Positions 1-6,205 of a DNA stretch of 6,696 bases are shown piece after piece. Within the stretch, counting starts at the first letter, position 1. Each line of letters opens with the position of its first letter. The notes under the pieces are model-generated. The model was not told the DNA's origin, made no database searches, and worked only from the letters and a program-made list of their open reading frames with translations. Position numbers and translations under genes: made by a program. This DNA comes from Candidatus Latescibacterota bacterium (GTDB lineage: Bacteria > Latescibacterota > UBA2968 > GCA-2709665): assembly GCA_030746455.1 (NCBI GenBank), contig JASLMQ010000508.1, forward strand, positions 1-6,696. The letters run 5' to 3'.

Positions 1-2
1 AT

Positions 3-233
3 CTGGTCAGGCGCACACGCAAGCAGGGAGATCGTAGGACGCACCTGATCGAGCTGACCGAGAAGGGGCGGGAGTTCAGCCAGTCGCTGCCGGATCCGAT
101 GGAGGAGAAGCTGATGAGCGGGCTGGCCGACCTCCAGCCCACGGAGATCTTCGGCGTCTACTCCGCGCTGAATACCCTCGCCGACATCATCGGCGCCGAG
201 TACGTGGCCAGTACACCGGTGGATGAGGTCTGA
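3..233 (+). CDS. MarR-family transcriptional regulator, C-terminal part (5' end outside window)
   Basis: An open frame enters from the window's left edge and ends at TGA 231-233, giving 76 residues of a C-terminus. It begins LVRRTRKQGDRR and continues into LIELTEKGREF, the usual wing of the MarR winged helix-turn-helix: a conserved DRR followed by a beta-strand and the 'LTekG' start of the C-terminal helix. The remaining ~50 residues are predicted helical and would form the MarR dimerisation helices. The family consists of dimeric DNA-binding proteins, often repressors released by a small ligand. The recognition helix lies outside the window, so DNA specificity cannot be judged. The next gene starts 34 bases downstream on the same strand, so it may be co-transcribed with, and control, the methyltransferase operon. 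That regulatory link is inference. Family call fairly sure. Confidence 0.8.
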   Translation: MVRRTRKQGDRRTHLIELTEKGREFSQSLPDPMEEKLMSGLADLQPTEIFGVYSALNTLADIIGAEYVASTPVDEV

Positions 234-253
234 TGCCGCCGGACGCGTTTGAC

Positions 254-259
254 GGAAGG
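254..259 (+). promoter_or_regulatory. Shine-Dalgarno site for the activation-domain gene
   Basis: GGAAGG lies 8 bases before ATG 268, a near-ideal ribosome binding site that fixes this start. The 34-base gap after the MarR stop shows no clear promoter or terminator. Confidence 0.6.
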
Positions 260-267
260 CTATCGAG

Positions 268-942
268 ATGGAATACGAGAAGCTGGATCCGATACCCCTG
301 ACGGTCTGTCAGGAGGAGCTGCGCCGCCGGATCGGCGCCGACCGTAGGGCAACGCTTTCCCCGAGAATCCAGGGCGCAGCCGAGAGGGCCACGGACGAGG
401 TGCACGACCGCGCCGAGGCCCAGGGGCTCTACCGGGTCGTCCCGATCGAGAAGGTGGATGGCGTCGTCCGGCTCGAGGGCGGGATTCCACTCGAGAGCGA
501 GCGACTCGCCGAGGTGCTGGATCCCTGCGACGAGGCTGTCGTGTTCCTGGCCACGATCGGTCCCGAAATCGACCGCACGATCGAGGAGCGCATGGAGGAG
601 CAGCCCCACTACGGGTGCGTGCTGGATGCGGCGGCCTCGGTCGCCGCGGAGTCCGTTGCCGAGTACGTCCAGGACGAGATCGACGAGCGGCTGGACGACG
701 ATCTGCGGACGACGCTGCGCTACAGTCCCGGCTATTGCGACTGGCCGCTGAGCGCGCAGGTGGCCCTCTTCGAGGCACTGCCAAACGACGTACTCGGCGT
801 TGAGCTTTCGGACGCATGCCTGATGTCCCCTCGAAAGACCGTCTCGGGCATCATCGGCATCTGCCCGGCGGGATCCAGGCAGGATTCGGGCAATGCGTGT
901 CGCGTGTGCCCGAAAACAAGCTGTCCGCACCGCAGGGAATAA
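268..942 (+). CDS. Stand-alone MetH-type activation-domain protein with C-terminal Cys cluster (probable corrinoid reactivation factor)
   Basis: A 224-residue protein resembling the C-terminal activation domain of B12-dependent methionine synthase (MetH), but free-standing. The domain's signature region sits at about residues 150-198: RYSPGYCDWPLSAQ, then LFEAL, then a GVEL...CLMSPRKTVSG segment. In MetH this domain binds SAM and drives reductive methylation of inactive cob(II)alamin. No homocysteine, folate or cobalamin domain is fused to it. The last 26 residues carry C199, C211, C214 and C219 (C-x11-C-x2-C-x4-C), a spacing that suggests an iron-sulfur cluster or metal site, perhaps for electron delivery; this is inference. 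The strong GGAAGG site supports ATG 268. Because it precedes pterin methyltransferase, MttB-like and corrinoid genes, it most likely reactivates that corrinoid protein in the cytoplasm. Serving a split methionine synthase is the main alternative. Confidence 0.82.
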   Translation: MEYEKLDPIPLTVCQEELRRRIGADRRATLSPRIQGAAERATDEVHDRAEAQGLYRVVPIEKVDGVVRLEGGIPLESERLAEVLDPCDEAVVFLATIGPEIDRTIEERMEEQPHYGCVLDAAASVAAESVAEYVQDEIDERLDDDLRTTLRYSPGYCDWPLSAQVALFEALPNDVLGVELSDACLMSPRKTVSGIIGICPAGSRQDSGNACRVCPKTSCPHRRE

Positions 943-975
943 CCTCTTGATCACGATTCGCGACTCCCGACTGCC

Positions 976-1800
976 ATGATCGTCATCGGCGAGAACGTCA
1001 ACGCGACGCGGAAGTGGATCTCGAAGGCCATCCGGGCGCGCGACGATGCCGCCATCCAGGCGCAGATCCGGGCGCAGGACGAGGCCGGCGCGGACTTCAT
1101 CGACCTGAACGCCGGCACGGGTGCAGACGCAGGCGAGGCTGGCCAGGAAACCGAAGACCTGTGCTGGCTGATCGACGTCGCCCTGGGGGCCAGCGAGAAG
1201 GCCCTGAGCATCGACTCCGCGGACCCGGACGTGATCAGGAGCGCGGCCGACCATCTGGGCGACCGCCGGCCGTGGATGATGAACTCGGTGAAGAGCGAGG
1301 AGACCATCCTCGAGGCGCTCCTTCCCCTGGCGGCGAGCAACGACGTGCCGGTGGTGGCCCTTGCGATGGATGCTGGGGGAATCCCCCAAACGGTCGAGCA
1401 GCGGCTTGCGGCCTGCCGCGACATCCTGTCCGCCGCAGAGCGCTGCGACGTGCGCGCCGATCAGCTGTATTTCGACCCCCTGGTGATGCCGCTGTCTGCG
1501 AACTATGCCCACGGACAGGTTGCGCTGGATACGCTGAGGGAACTCAAGACCGATTTCCCGGACGCGAAGGCGACTGTGGGTGCCTCGAACGTCTCGTTCG
1601 GACTGCCGAACCGCAAGCGGATCAACGCCGCGTTCCTGATCGCGGCGGTTGCGTGCGGTCTCGACTCGGCGATCTGCGATCCCACGGACCGGGAGACCCG
1701 TGACGCTGTCCTGCTGGGTGAGCTGGTGGTGGGCAAGGACCGGCACTGCAGGAGGTTCACCCGGGCAGTGCGCAGAGGCGAGTTCCAGGGCGCACAATAG
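976..1800 (+). CDS. Methyltetrahydrofolate:corrinoid methyltransferase, MtgA/AcsE-like (pterin-binding family)
   Basis: A 274-residue single-domain TIM barrel of the pterin-binding family, about the normal size for AcsE/MtgA. The N-terminus MIVIGENVNATRK is the standard opening of this family and supports ATG 976 despite no obvious Shine-Dalgarno site. Expected pterin-site positions are present: E6/N7, D43 and N45 in DLNAG, D80 in SIDS, N103 in MMNS, D167 in DPLV and N205 in SNVS. These enzymes move a methyl group between methyl-THF and a corrinoid protein. In acetogens AcsE takes methyl from methyl-THF; in betaine demethylation MtgA works in the other direction and forms methyl-THF. With an MttB-like gene and corrinoid gene directly downstream, the second role fits best here. 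The gap from the previous gene is 33 bases. Family call sure; direction of flux inferred. Confidence 0.92.
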   Translation: MIVIGENVNATRKWISKAIRARDDAAIQAQIRAQDEAGADFIDLNAGTGADAGEAGQETEDLCWLIDVALGASEKALSIDSADPDVIRSAADHLGDRRPWMMNSVKSEETILEALLPLAASNDVPVVALAMDAGGIPQTVEQRLAACRDILSAAERCDVRADQLYFDPLVMPLSANYAHGQVALDTLRELKTDFPDAKATVGASNVSFGLPNRKRINAAFLIAAVACGLDSAICDPTDRETRDAVLLGELVVGKDRHCRRFTRAVRRGEFQGAQ

Positions 1801-1840
1801 AGCCCGTGAAAAGCGTATACCACGAAAAGCACGAAGGTTT
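1801..1840 (+). other. Short A-rich spacer with direct repeats before the MttB-like gene
   Basis: This 40-base gap is visibly richer in A than the surrounding coding DNA. It holds GAAAAGC twice (1808-1814, 1824-1830) and CACGAA twice (1821-1826, 1830-1835). A GTG at 1806 opens a 12-residue frame whose TGA (1842-1844) overlaps ATG 1841. It may be a degenerate dispersed intergenic repeat or only a leader; neither can be decided here. Confidence 0.35.
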
Positions 1841-3379
1841 ATGAAAGAGCCATATAGACAGGGAACGATGGTGGATCCGCAGGAGCGGATCTACGCCGCC
1901 CAGATTGCGCTTCTGCACGGCGCGTCACTCTCCCTGCTGGACGATCCCGGTGTGATCTGCCACAATGAGCAAGCGGCCGACCTCCTCGATCGTGCGGGCT
2001 GTGCGGTCGCCCGAGACGAGGCGGACGCCGGCACGTGGCGGATCCGGTTCCCCGTGAAGGTGGTGGAGGAAGCCATCGCGAGCGCCCCGGACGAGGTCGT
2101 TCTCGGTGCGAGGGATCCAGAGAAGCGGCTGGTGCTGGAGGCAGCGGTTCCCCGCGTCTACTTCGGCACCGGTTCCGAGACGAACATCACCCTCGTGGCC
2201 GAAATGCGCGAGCTCGCATCTGGCGACGGTCCTGAATCCACGGGCGCGCTGCCCACATACCGCCAGGAACGCGGGTCCGTGCGCAACCTTTGCGCATCGG
2301 CAAAGCTGTGCAACGCGTTGCCCAACGTGGACTTCTTCATCCGCAACGTGAACATCCAGGATCCGGAGATCACGCCCGAAAGCAAGGACGTCAACGTCTT
2401 CATGGCGTCCCTGATGTACATGACCAAGCATGTCCAGGCGGGTCTGGTCGATCTCGATCGGCTGAGTGACGTCCTCAAGCTTGCAGAGATCGTCGCCGGG
2501 GGCAAGGAAGCGCTGAAGGACAACCCCGTCGTCTCCTTCATCACCTGCCTGATCAAGAGCCCGCTCCAGATGGTGGACGACACGACTGAGAAGCTGATCG
2601 AGATCGCCAGGGCAGGTGCGCCGGTGGTGATTTCGAGCTCTCCCCAGGGCGGCTCCACGGCGCCGATCACCGAGGAGGGCATGGTCGCGCTGATCAACGC
2701 CGAGATCCTCGCAGGGGTCGCACTGGCCCAGATCGTGAACCCGGGAACGCCCGTGCTCTACGGGGCGGTTCCGGTTCGGGCCCGGCTGGATACGTTGCAC
2801 GACCTGTACGGCGCACCGGAGTTCATCCACTACAACGTGGACTGTGTCCAGATGGCCAGGCACTACGCGATTCCCTGCTACTCGACGGCGGGAATCGGCG
2901 ATGCCAAGGTTCCGGGGATGCAGGCCTCGATCGAGAAGGTCTTCTCGCAGTTGGCGGTTGCCGCGTCCGGTGCCCAGTACATACACTACGCCTTTGGGCT
3001 TCTGGACAAGACGAATGTCTTCTGTCCGCTTCAGGCGGTGCTGGACGATGCCCACATCGCCATCGTCCGCGAGATCCTGAGACAGCCGTGCTTCAACAGC
3101 GAGGACGCGGAGGCTGCGGTTACCGAAGTGCGCAAGGTCATGGCATCCAGCACGAAGCTGTTCGCTCGTCACATCCGCAAGGCAATGAGGAGGGGACTCG
3201 TCAGCCCGCCCTACCCGTTCGAGTCGTCCGAGGAAAGCGACGAGGTCCTCGTGAAGGCCCAAGACCGGCTGCAGGAGATCATGGCCGGGCCGGACGAGCG
3301 GATGGACGACGCGACCGTGGATCGCATCTGCAAGGAAGTGCCGGGACTACTGGACCGTCAGGCCTTCGAGCTTGCATAA
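1841..3379 (+). CDS. MttB-superfamily corrinoid-dependent methyltransferase, non-pyrrolysine type (trimethylamine methyltransferase family)
   Basis: A 512-residue protein of the trimethylamine methyltransferase (MttB) superfamily, full length for the group. It opens with the family's N-terminal helix (LLHGASLSLLDDPGV), then a TIM barrel with VYFGTGSETN (~107-116), SSPQGGSTAPIT (~266-277), AEILAGVALAQIVNPGTPVLYG (in segments ~287-308), GAPEF (~324-328) and GDAKVPGMQA (~353-362). Archaeal MttB carries pyrrolysine at an in-frame UAG; here the frame has no amber codon, as in MtgB-type enzymes that demethylate glycine betaine and related quaternary amines. It would transfer one methyl group to cob(I)alamin on the corrinoid protein encoded 22 bases downstream. 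The substrate is not readable from sequence. ATG 1841 (AAGG at 1834-1837) and ATG 1868 (AGGGA at 1860-1864) are both possible starts; the latter gives 503 residues. The frame also stays open further upstream over the preceding gene, which is unlikely to be coding. Confidence 0.92.
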   Translation: MKEPYRQGTMVDPQERIYAAQIALLHGASLSLLDDPGVICHNEQAADLLDRAGCAVARDEADAGTWRIRFPVKVVEEAIASAPDEVVLGARDPEKRLVLEAAVPRVYFGTGSETNITLVAEMRELASGDGPESTGALPTYRQERGSVRNLCASAKLCNALPNVDFFIRNVNIQDPEITPESKDVNVFMASLMYMTKHVQAGLVDLDRLSDVLKLAEIVAGGKEALKDNPVVSFITCLIKSPLQMVDDTTEKLIEIARAGAPVVISSSPQGGSTAPITEEGMVALINAEILAGVALAQIVNPGTPVLYGAVPVRARLDTLHDLYGAPEFIHYNVDCVQMARHYAIPCYSTAGIGDAKVPGMQASIEKVFSQLAVAASGAQYIHYAFGLLDKTNVFCPLQAVLDDAHIAIVREILRQPCFNSEDAEAAVTEVRKVMASSTKLFARHIRKAMRRGLVSPPYPFESSEESDEVLVKAQDRLQEIMAGPDERMDDATVDRICKEVPGLLDRQAFELA

Positions 3380-3401
3380 ACTTTCGGGAGAGAGCTTGGA
3401 G

Positions 3402-4076
3402 ATGGCAGAGATACTCGACAGGATTAAGACCTGCATCATCGCGGGGAAGGTGGACGAGGAAGACGAAGGGTTCGACGGTGACATGGAAGGACAGCCGGGC
3501 GTCACCGAGCTTGTTGAGGAGGCGATCGACGGAGGCATGGCTCCGGCCGAGATCCTGACCGACTGCCTCAACCCGGCGATGGAACAGGTGGGCCGGCTCT
3601 ACGAGGACGGCGAGTATCTGATTCCCGACATGCTGGCCTCCGCGGAGTGCGTGACCGCGGCGATGGACCTGCTGGAGCCCCATCTGGTGGATGAAGACAT
3701 CCAGACGAAGGGCCGGTTCGTGATTGCCACGGTCGAGGGAGACCTGCACGACATCGGCAAGAACATCGTTACCACCCTCCTGAGGGGATCGGGCTTCGAG
3801 GTCACCGACCTGGGGACCAATGTCTCTCCGGACAAGATTCTTGAAACCGTCAAGGACAGCGACGCGCAGTTCGTGGGTCTGTCGGCCCTGCTGACCACGA
3901 CGATGGGGCGGATGAAGGACTCGATCGACGCGCTGACCGAGGCCGGGCTGCGAGACAAGGTGAAGGTCCTGATCGGGGGCGCGCCGTTGTCGGATGAGTT
4001 CGCCAAGGAGATCGGGGCGGATCACTTCTGCAGGGACGCCTTCGACGCCATCCGGAAGCTCGAGGCTGGTTCCTGA
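3402..4076 (+). CDS. Corrinoid (cobalamin-binding) protein, MtgC/MttC-like
   Basis: A 224-residue methyl carrier with the two usual domains. Residues ~1-95 form the helical cap, ending in the typical VGRLYEDGEYLIPDMLASAE region. Residues ~104-224 form the Rossmann-like B12-binding domain with DLHDIG at 114-119, where H116 would coordinate cobalt, plus SALLTTTM (161-168) and IGGAPL (191-196). It would accept methyl from the MttB-like enzyme and hand it to the MtgA-like enzyme. ATG 3402 gives the standard MtgC-type start; GGGAG lies at 3386-3390 and TTGGAG abuts the ATG. A TTG at 3372 would add ten residues and overlap the upstream gene, and is less likely. Compared with family members as I recall them, the cap holds an extra acidic stretch, about residues 17-33 (DEEDEGFDGDMEGQPG), between helix 1 and TELVEEAI. 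Function call is strong. Confidence 0.94.
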   Translation: MAEILDRIKTCIIAGKVDEEDEGFDGDMEGQPGVTELVEEAIDGGMAPAEILTDCLNPAMEQVGRLYEDGEYLIPDMLASAECVTAAMDLLEPHLVDEDIQTKGRFVIATVEGDLHDIGKNIVTTLLRGSGFEVTDLGTNVSPDKILETVKDSDAQFVGLSALLTTTMGRMKDSIDALTEAGLRDKVKVLIGGAPLSDEFAKEIGADHFCRDAFDAIRKLEAGS

Positions 4077-4087
4077 GTTCCCCGTTT

Positions 4088-4114
4088 GGCTCCGGATCTC
4101 GATCTGAGGGAGCC
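4088..4114 (+). other. Weak inverted repeat in the 85-base gap between corrinoid and SAM-methyltransferase genes
   Basis: GGCTCC (4088-4093) pairs with GGAGCC (4109-4114) around a 15-base loop containing the tandem GATCTCGATCT. No T-run follows, so it does not look like an intrinsic terminator. It might stabilise or modestly attenuate the transcript, or be chance in GC-rich DNA. The rest of this gap (4077-4161) shows only the downstream ribosome binding site. Confidence 0.2.
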
Positions 4115-4147
4115 TGAACGACGGAGCGGACACGAAGCAGAAACTGC

Positions 4148-4153
4148 GGAAGG
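4148..4153 (+). promoter_or_regulatory. Shine-Dalgarno site for the SAM-dependent methyltransferase gene
   Basis: GGAAGG lies 8 bases before ATG 4162, the same sequence and spacing as at the activation-domain gene, and supports this start. Confidence 0.6.
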
Positions 4154-4161
4154 CAGGATCC

Positions 4162-5421
4162 ATGCCGGCGGAAGATGCCTATTCCCAGGCCGTGGCCAGC
4201 GGGCTTTATGCCCGCGAGAGCGGGCTCCACGGGAAATACGACAACGTCCGGGTCTACTGGGAAGATGAGGTGACCCGGGCCTTTCTTGTGCGGCACTTCG
4301 AGCCCCTGGTCCGCCGTCGCGTCGAGGAGGGCGAGGGCATCCGCGTCCTGGATCTGGGATGCGGCAGCGGCGATGGGTTCGAGCTCGTGGCTGCAATGGG
4401 CCGCAAGGCTGCCGGACTTTCGGAGGTCGATACGCGTCTGATCGGTGCGGGACAGCTCGGGCAGTACCGCGGCATCGAGCTGAACAGGGATCTCCTCGCA
4501 CAGAACCTCGAGCGATGGGGAGAGAATCCCCGGATGGCGTGCACGTGGGGAGACTTCTCCCAGGGGCTGCCCGTCGAGGAGGGAGAGCCGCCCTTCGACC
4601 TCTATCTGGCCTCGTATGGGACGTTGTCTCATCTTACGGAGGACCAGACCGTCGGGCTGCTGTGCGATGTGGTGGGCCAGGCCGAGGACGGTGCGCTCGT
4701 GGTGGCGGACTGGCTTGGCAGGTACTCGTACGAATGGCAGATGCTCTGGGATAAGGATGTCTCCCGGGAGCAGTGGATGGATTACGTCATCTCATACATC
4801 TACCCCGCCGATCAGCGGAATGATGTGGACTTGGCGTCGCTGGACTTGCGGCTGCTCGCGAGAGAGGAAACCGATCGTGTGTTCGGTCGGGTCGCGAACG
4901 AGACCGGAGCCCGCCTGGACGTGAAGGAGGTGTTCGACCGCTCGATCTTCGTGGGCCGTCATATGGACACGGGCGACTACAATCCCCACCTCAAACCCCT
5001 CCGACAGACCGTCAATTCCCTCCTCGAGCGGAACATCAGGACCGACTTCGAGTCCCTGTCTATCGACTACCACCCGCACCAGGACGTCACGGAACCCAAC
5101 AGGTTCTTCAGCCGATTCCAGTTCGCGTGGAACGCGCTGGTGCGGCACGCGATCGCGCTGTGTGACGCACCCGAAAGGGCTGGGGCCAGGCGTCCGGAGC
5201 CAGGTCCGACGGATCTTGAGATCCCCAAGCCGCTGGCGACGTCCGTGGCGCACCTGGAATACGTGGTCCGTCACGTCGACTCCTTCGACATGGGGGATCC
5301 CAGGGCGAACGTGATCGAGCCCCAGCTTGCGTATGGACTCCGCAGTCTGGAGATGTCGCTACAGGAGGGCCAGGGCAACGGGCACGGACTTGTGGCGGTG
5401 TGCGAGGTGCGGAAGGGATAG
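4162..5421 (+). CDS. Class I SAM-dependent methyltransferase with long C-terminal region of unknown function
   Basis: A 419-residue protein. Residues ~58-195 are a class I (Rossmann-fold) methyltransferase: motif I VLDLGCGSGDG at 62-72, an acidic strand-2 end at YRGIELN (102-108, E106 likely holding the SAM ribose), D131 in the WGDFS region, and PFDLYLASYGTLSHL (144-158) as motif IV. A loop of ~20 residues (about 80-100) before strand 2 is longer than usual. The region before the fold (1-57) is rich in aromatic and charged residues and may cover the active site. The second half (~200-419) matches no domain I recognise; it includes GRHMDTGDYNPHLKP (265-279) and a SRFQFAWNALVRHA segment. There is no signal peptide or membrane segment, so it is probably cytoplasmic. 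Its place between the demethylation genes and the importer ties it to the same pathway, but acceptor and role are unknown. Small-molecule N-methylation is one guess. Confidence 0.8.
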   Translation: MPAEDAYSQAVASGLYARESGLHGKYDNVRVYWEDEVTRAFLVRHFEPLVRRRVEEGEGIRVLDLGCGSGDGFELVAAMGRKAAGLSEVDTRLIGAGQLGQYRGIELNRDLLAQNLERWGENPRMACTWGDFSQGLPVEEGEPPFDLYLASYGTLSHLTEDQTVGLLCDVVGQAEDGALVVADWLGRYSYEWQMLWDKDVSREQWMDYVISYIYPADQRNDVDLASLDLRLLAREETDRVFGRVANETGARLDVKEVFDRSIFVGRHMDTGDYNPHLKPLRQTVNSLLERNIRTDFESLSIDYHPHQDVTEPNRFFSRFQFAWNALVRHAIALCDAPERAGARRPEPGPTDLEIPKPLATSVAHLEYVVRHVDSFDMGDPRANVIEPQLAYGLRSLEMSLQEGQGNGHGLVAVCEVRKG

Positions 5422-5443
5422 CCTAAAGACGAAAGACGTTGGT

Positions 5444-6205
5444 ATGATCCGTCTTCAAGACCTGAACAAGTCGTTCGACGACGCGGAGACCTTCGCCGTT
5501 CGCGATCTGTCGCTCGAGATCGCCGAGGGGGAGACGCTCATCCTGCTCGGGTCTTCTGGCTGCGGCAAGACCACCACGCTCAAGATGATCAACCGCCTCA
5601 TCGAGCCGACCAGTGGAGCGATCGAGGTGGACGGGCAGAACGTGCTGGCGCAGGACCCCGTCGAGCTCCGCCGGTCGATCGGCTACGTCTTCCAGGGCAT
5701 CGGGCTGTTCCCCCACATGACGGTCGGGGAGAACGTCTCAATCGTGCTGCGCCTACTCGGACGCGACAAGCAGGAGCAGAGGTCCCGGGCGGAGGCGCTC
5801 CTCAGCCTCGTGGAACTCGACCCGAAGGAATACCTCGAGCGCTTTCCTGCCGACCTCTCGGGTGGCCAGCAGCAGCGGGTGGGCGTGGCGCGCGCCCTAG
5901 CTGCGGATCCCGCGTACCTTCTGATGGACGAGCCCTTCGGCGCGCTGGATGCGCTGACGCGCGACACCCTCCAGCAGGAGGTGTTGCGGCTCAAGGAGCG
6001 GCTGGGCAAGACCATCGTCTTTGTGACGCACGACATCTTCGAGGCCCTTACCCTCGCGGACCGGATCGCGGTGATGCACGAGGGGCAGCTGGAGCAGGTG
6101 GGCCCGAAAGAAGAGATCCTAGCCGAGCCCGCCACGGAGTTCGTGAAAGGGCTGTTCCAGAAGCCCGCGAACCACCTACAGGCCTTCTGGGAGCACATGA
6201 AGTGA
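5444..6205 (+). CDS. Quaternary-amine ABC transporter ATP-binding protein (OpuCA/OsmV/ProV-like, no CBS domains)
   Basis: A 253-residue ABC ATPase with all motifs: Walker A GSSGCGKTT (36-44), Q-loop Q84 in YVFQGIGLFPHMTV, signature LSGGQQQR (138-145), Walker B YLLMDEP (158-164), D-loop GALD and switch H196 in FVTHD. The FQGIGLFPHMTV segment is typical of the glycine betaine/proline betaine/choline importers OpuCA, OsmV and ProV. It powers uptake at the inner face of the membrane. Unlike ProV and OpuCA (near 400 residues), it ends soon after the nucleotide-binding domain and lacks the C-terminal CBS pair used to sense ionic strength, which suggests nutrient uptake instead of osmotic control; this is inference. 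ATG 5444 matches the family start (MIRLQDLNKSF) and follows the previous stop by 22 bases. An in-frame ATG at 5327 would overlap the previous gene by 95 bases and is rejected. Confidence 0.92.
   Translation: MIRLQDLNKSFDDAETFAVRDLSLEIAEGETLILLGSSGCGKTTTLKMINRLIEPTSGAIEVDGQNVLAQDPVELRRSIGYVFQGIGLFPHMTVGENVSIVLRLLGRDKQEQRSRAEALLSLVELDPKEYLERFPADLSGGQQQRVGVARALAADPAYLLMDEPFGALDALTRDTLQQEVLRLKERLGKTIVFVTHDIFEALTLADRIAVMHEGQLEQVGPKEEILAEPATEFVKGLFQKPANHLQAFWEHMK
6189..6205 (+). promoter_or_regulatory. Ribosome binding site and GTGA stop/start overlap coupling ATPase and permease
   Basis: GGGAG at 6189-6193 lies inside the end of the ATPase gene, 8 bases before GTG 6202. The ATPase TGA is 6203-6205, sharing bases with the GTG. 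This arrangement typically gives equal production of the two subunits. Confidence 0.6.

Noticed and set aside
187..1797. Long minus-strand open frame of 536 codons opposite the activation-domain and MtgA-like genes
   Set aside because: It lies opposite two recognisable genes, has an arginine/histidine-rich composition typical of the antisense of GC-rich coding DNA, and shows no domain motif.
1649..1840. 64-residue N-terminal extension of the MttB-like gene starting at ATG 1649
   Set aside because: It would overlap the end of the MtgA-like gene in another frame, is arginine/serine-rich and unlike the family N-terminus, which begins near 1841-1868.
1925..3262. Minus-strand open frame of 445 codons opposite the MttB-like gene
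   Set aside because: Wholly antisense to a full-length, motif-complete gene; the sequence resembles no family and is rich in Arg, Asp and Val as expected from antisense GC-rich codons.
1841..3379. Pyrrolysine-encoding MttB
   Set aside because: No in-frame TAG occurs before the terminal TAA and the protein is complete, so pyrrolysine is not needed.
3372..3401. TTG start for the corrinoid protein
   Set aside because: TTG overlaps the upstream stop region and adds ten atypical residues; ATG 3402 gives the standard start of MtgC-type proteins.
4088..4114. Intrinsic terminator after the corrinoid gene
   Set aside because: The six-base stem has a 15-base loop and no following T-run, so I kept it only as a weak inverted repeat and not as a terminator.
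5327..5443. 39-residue N-terminal extension of the ABC ATPase starting at ATG 5327
   Set aside because: Overlaps 95 bases of the SAM-methyltransferase gene, is Arg/Cys-rich, and family members start at the MIRLQDLNKSF position (5444).
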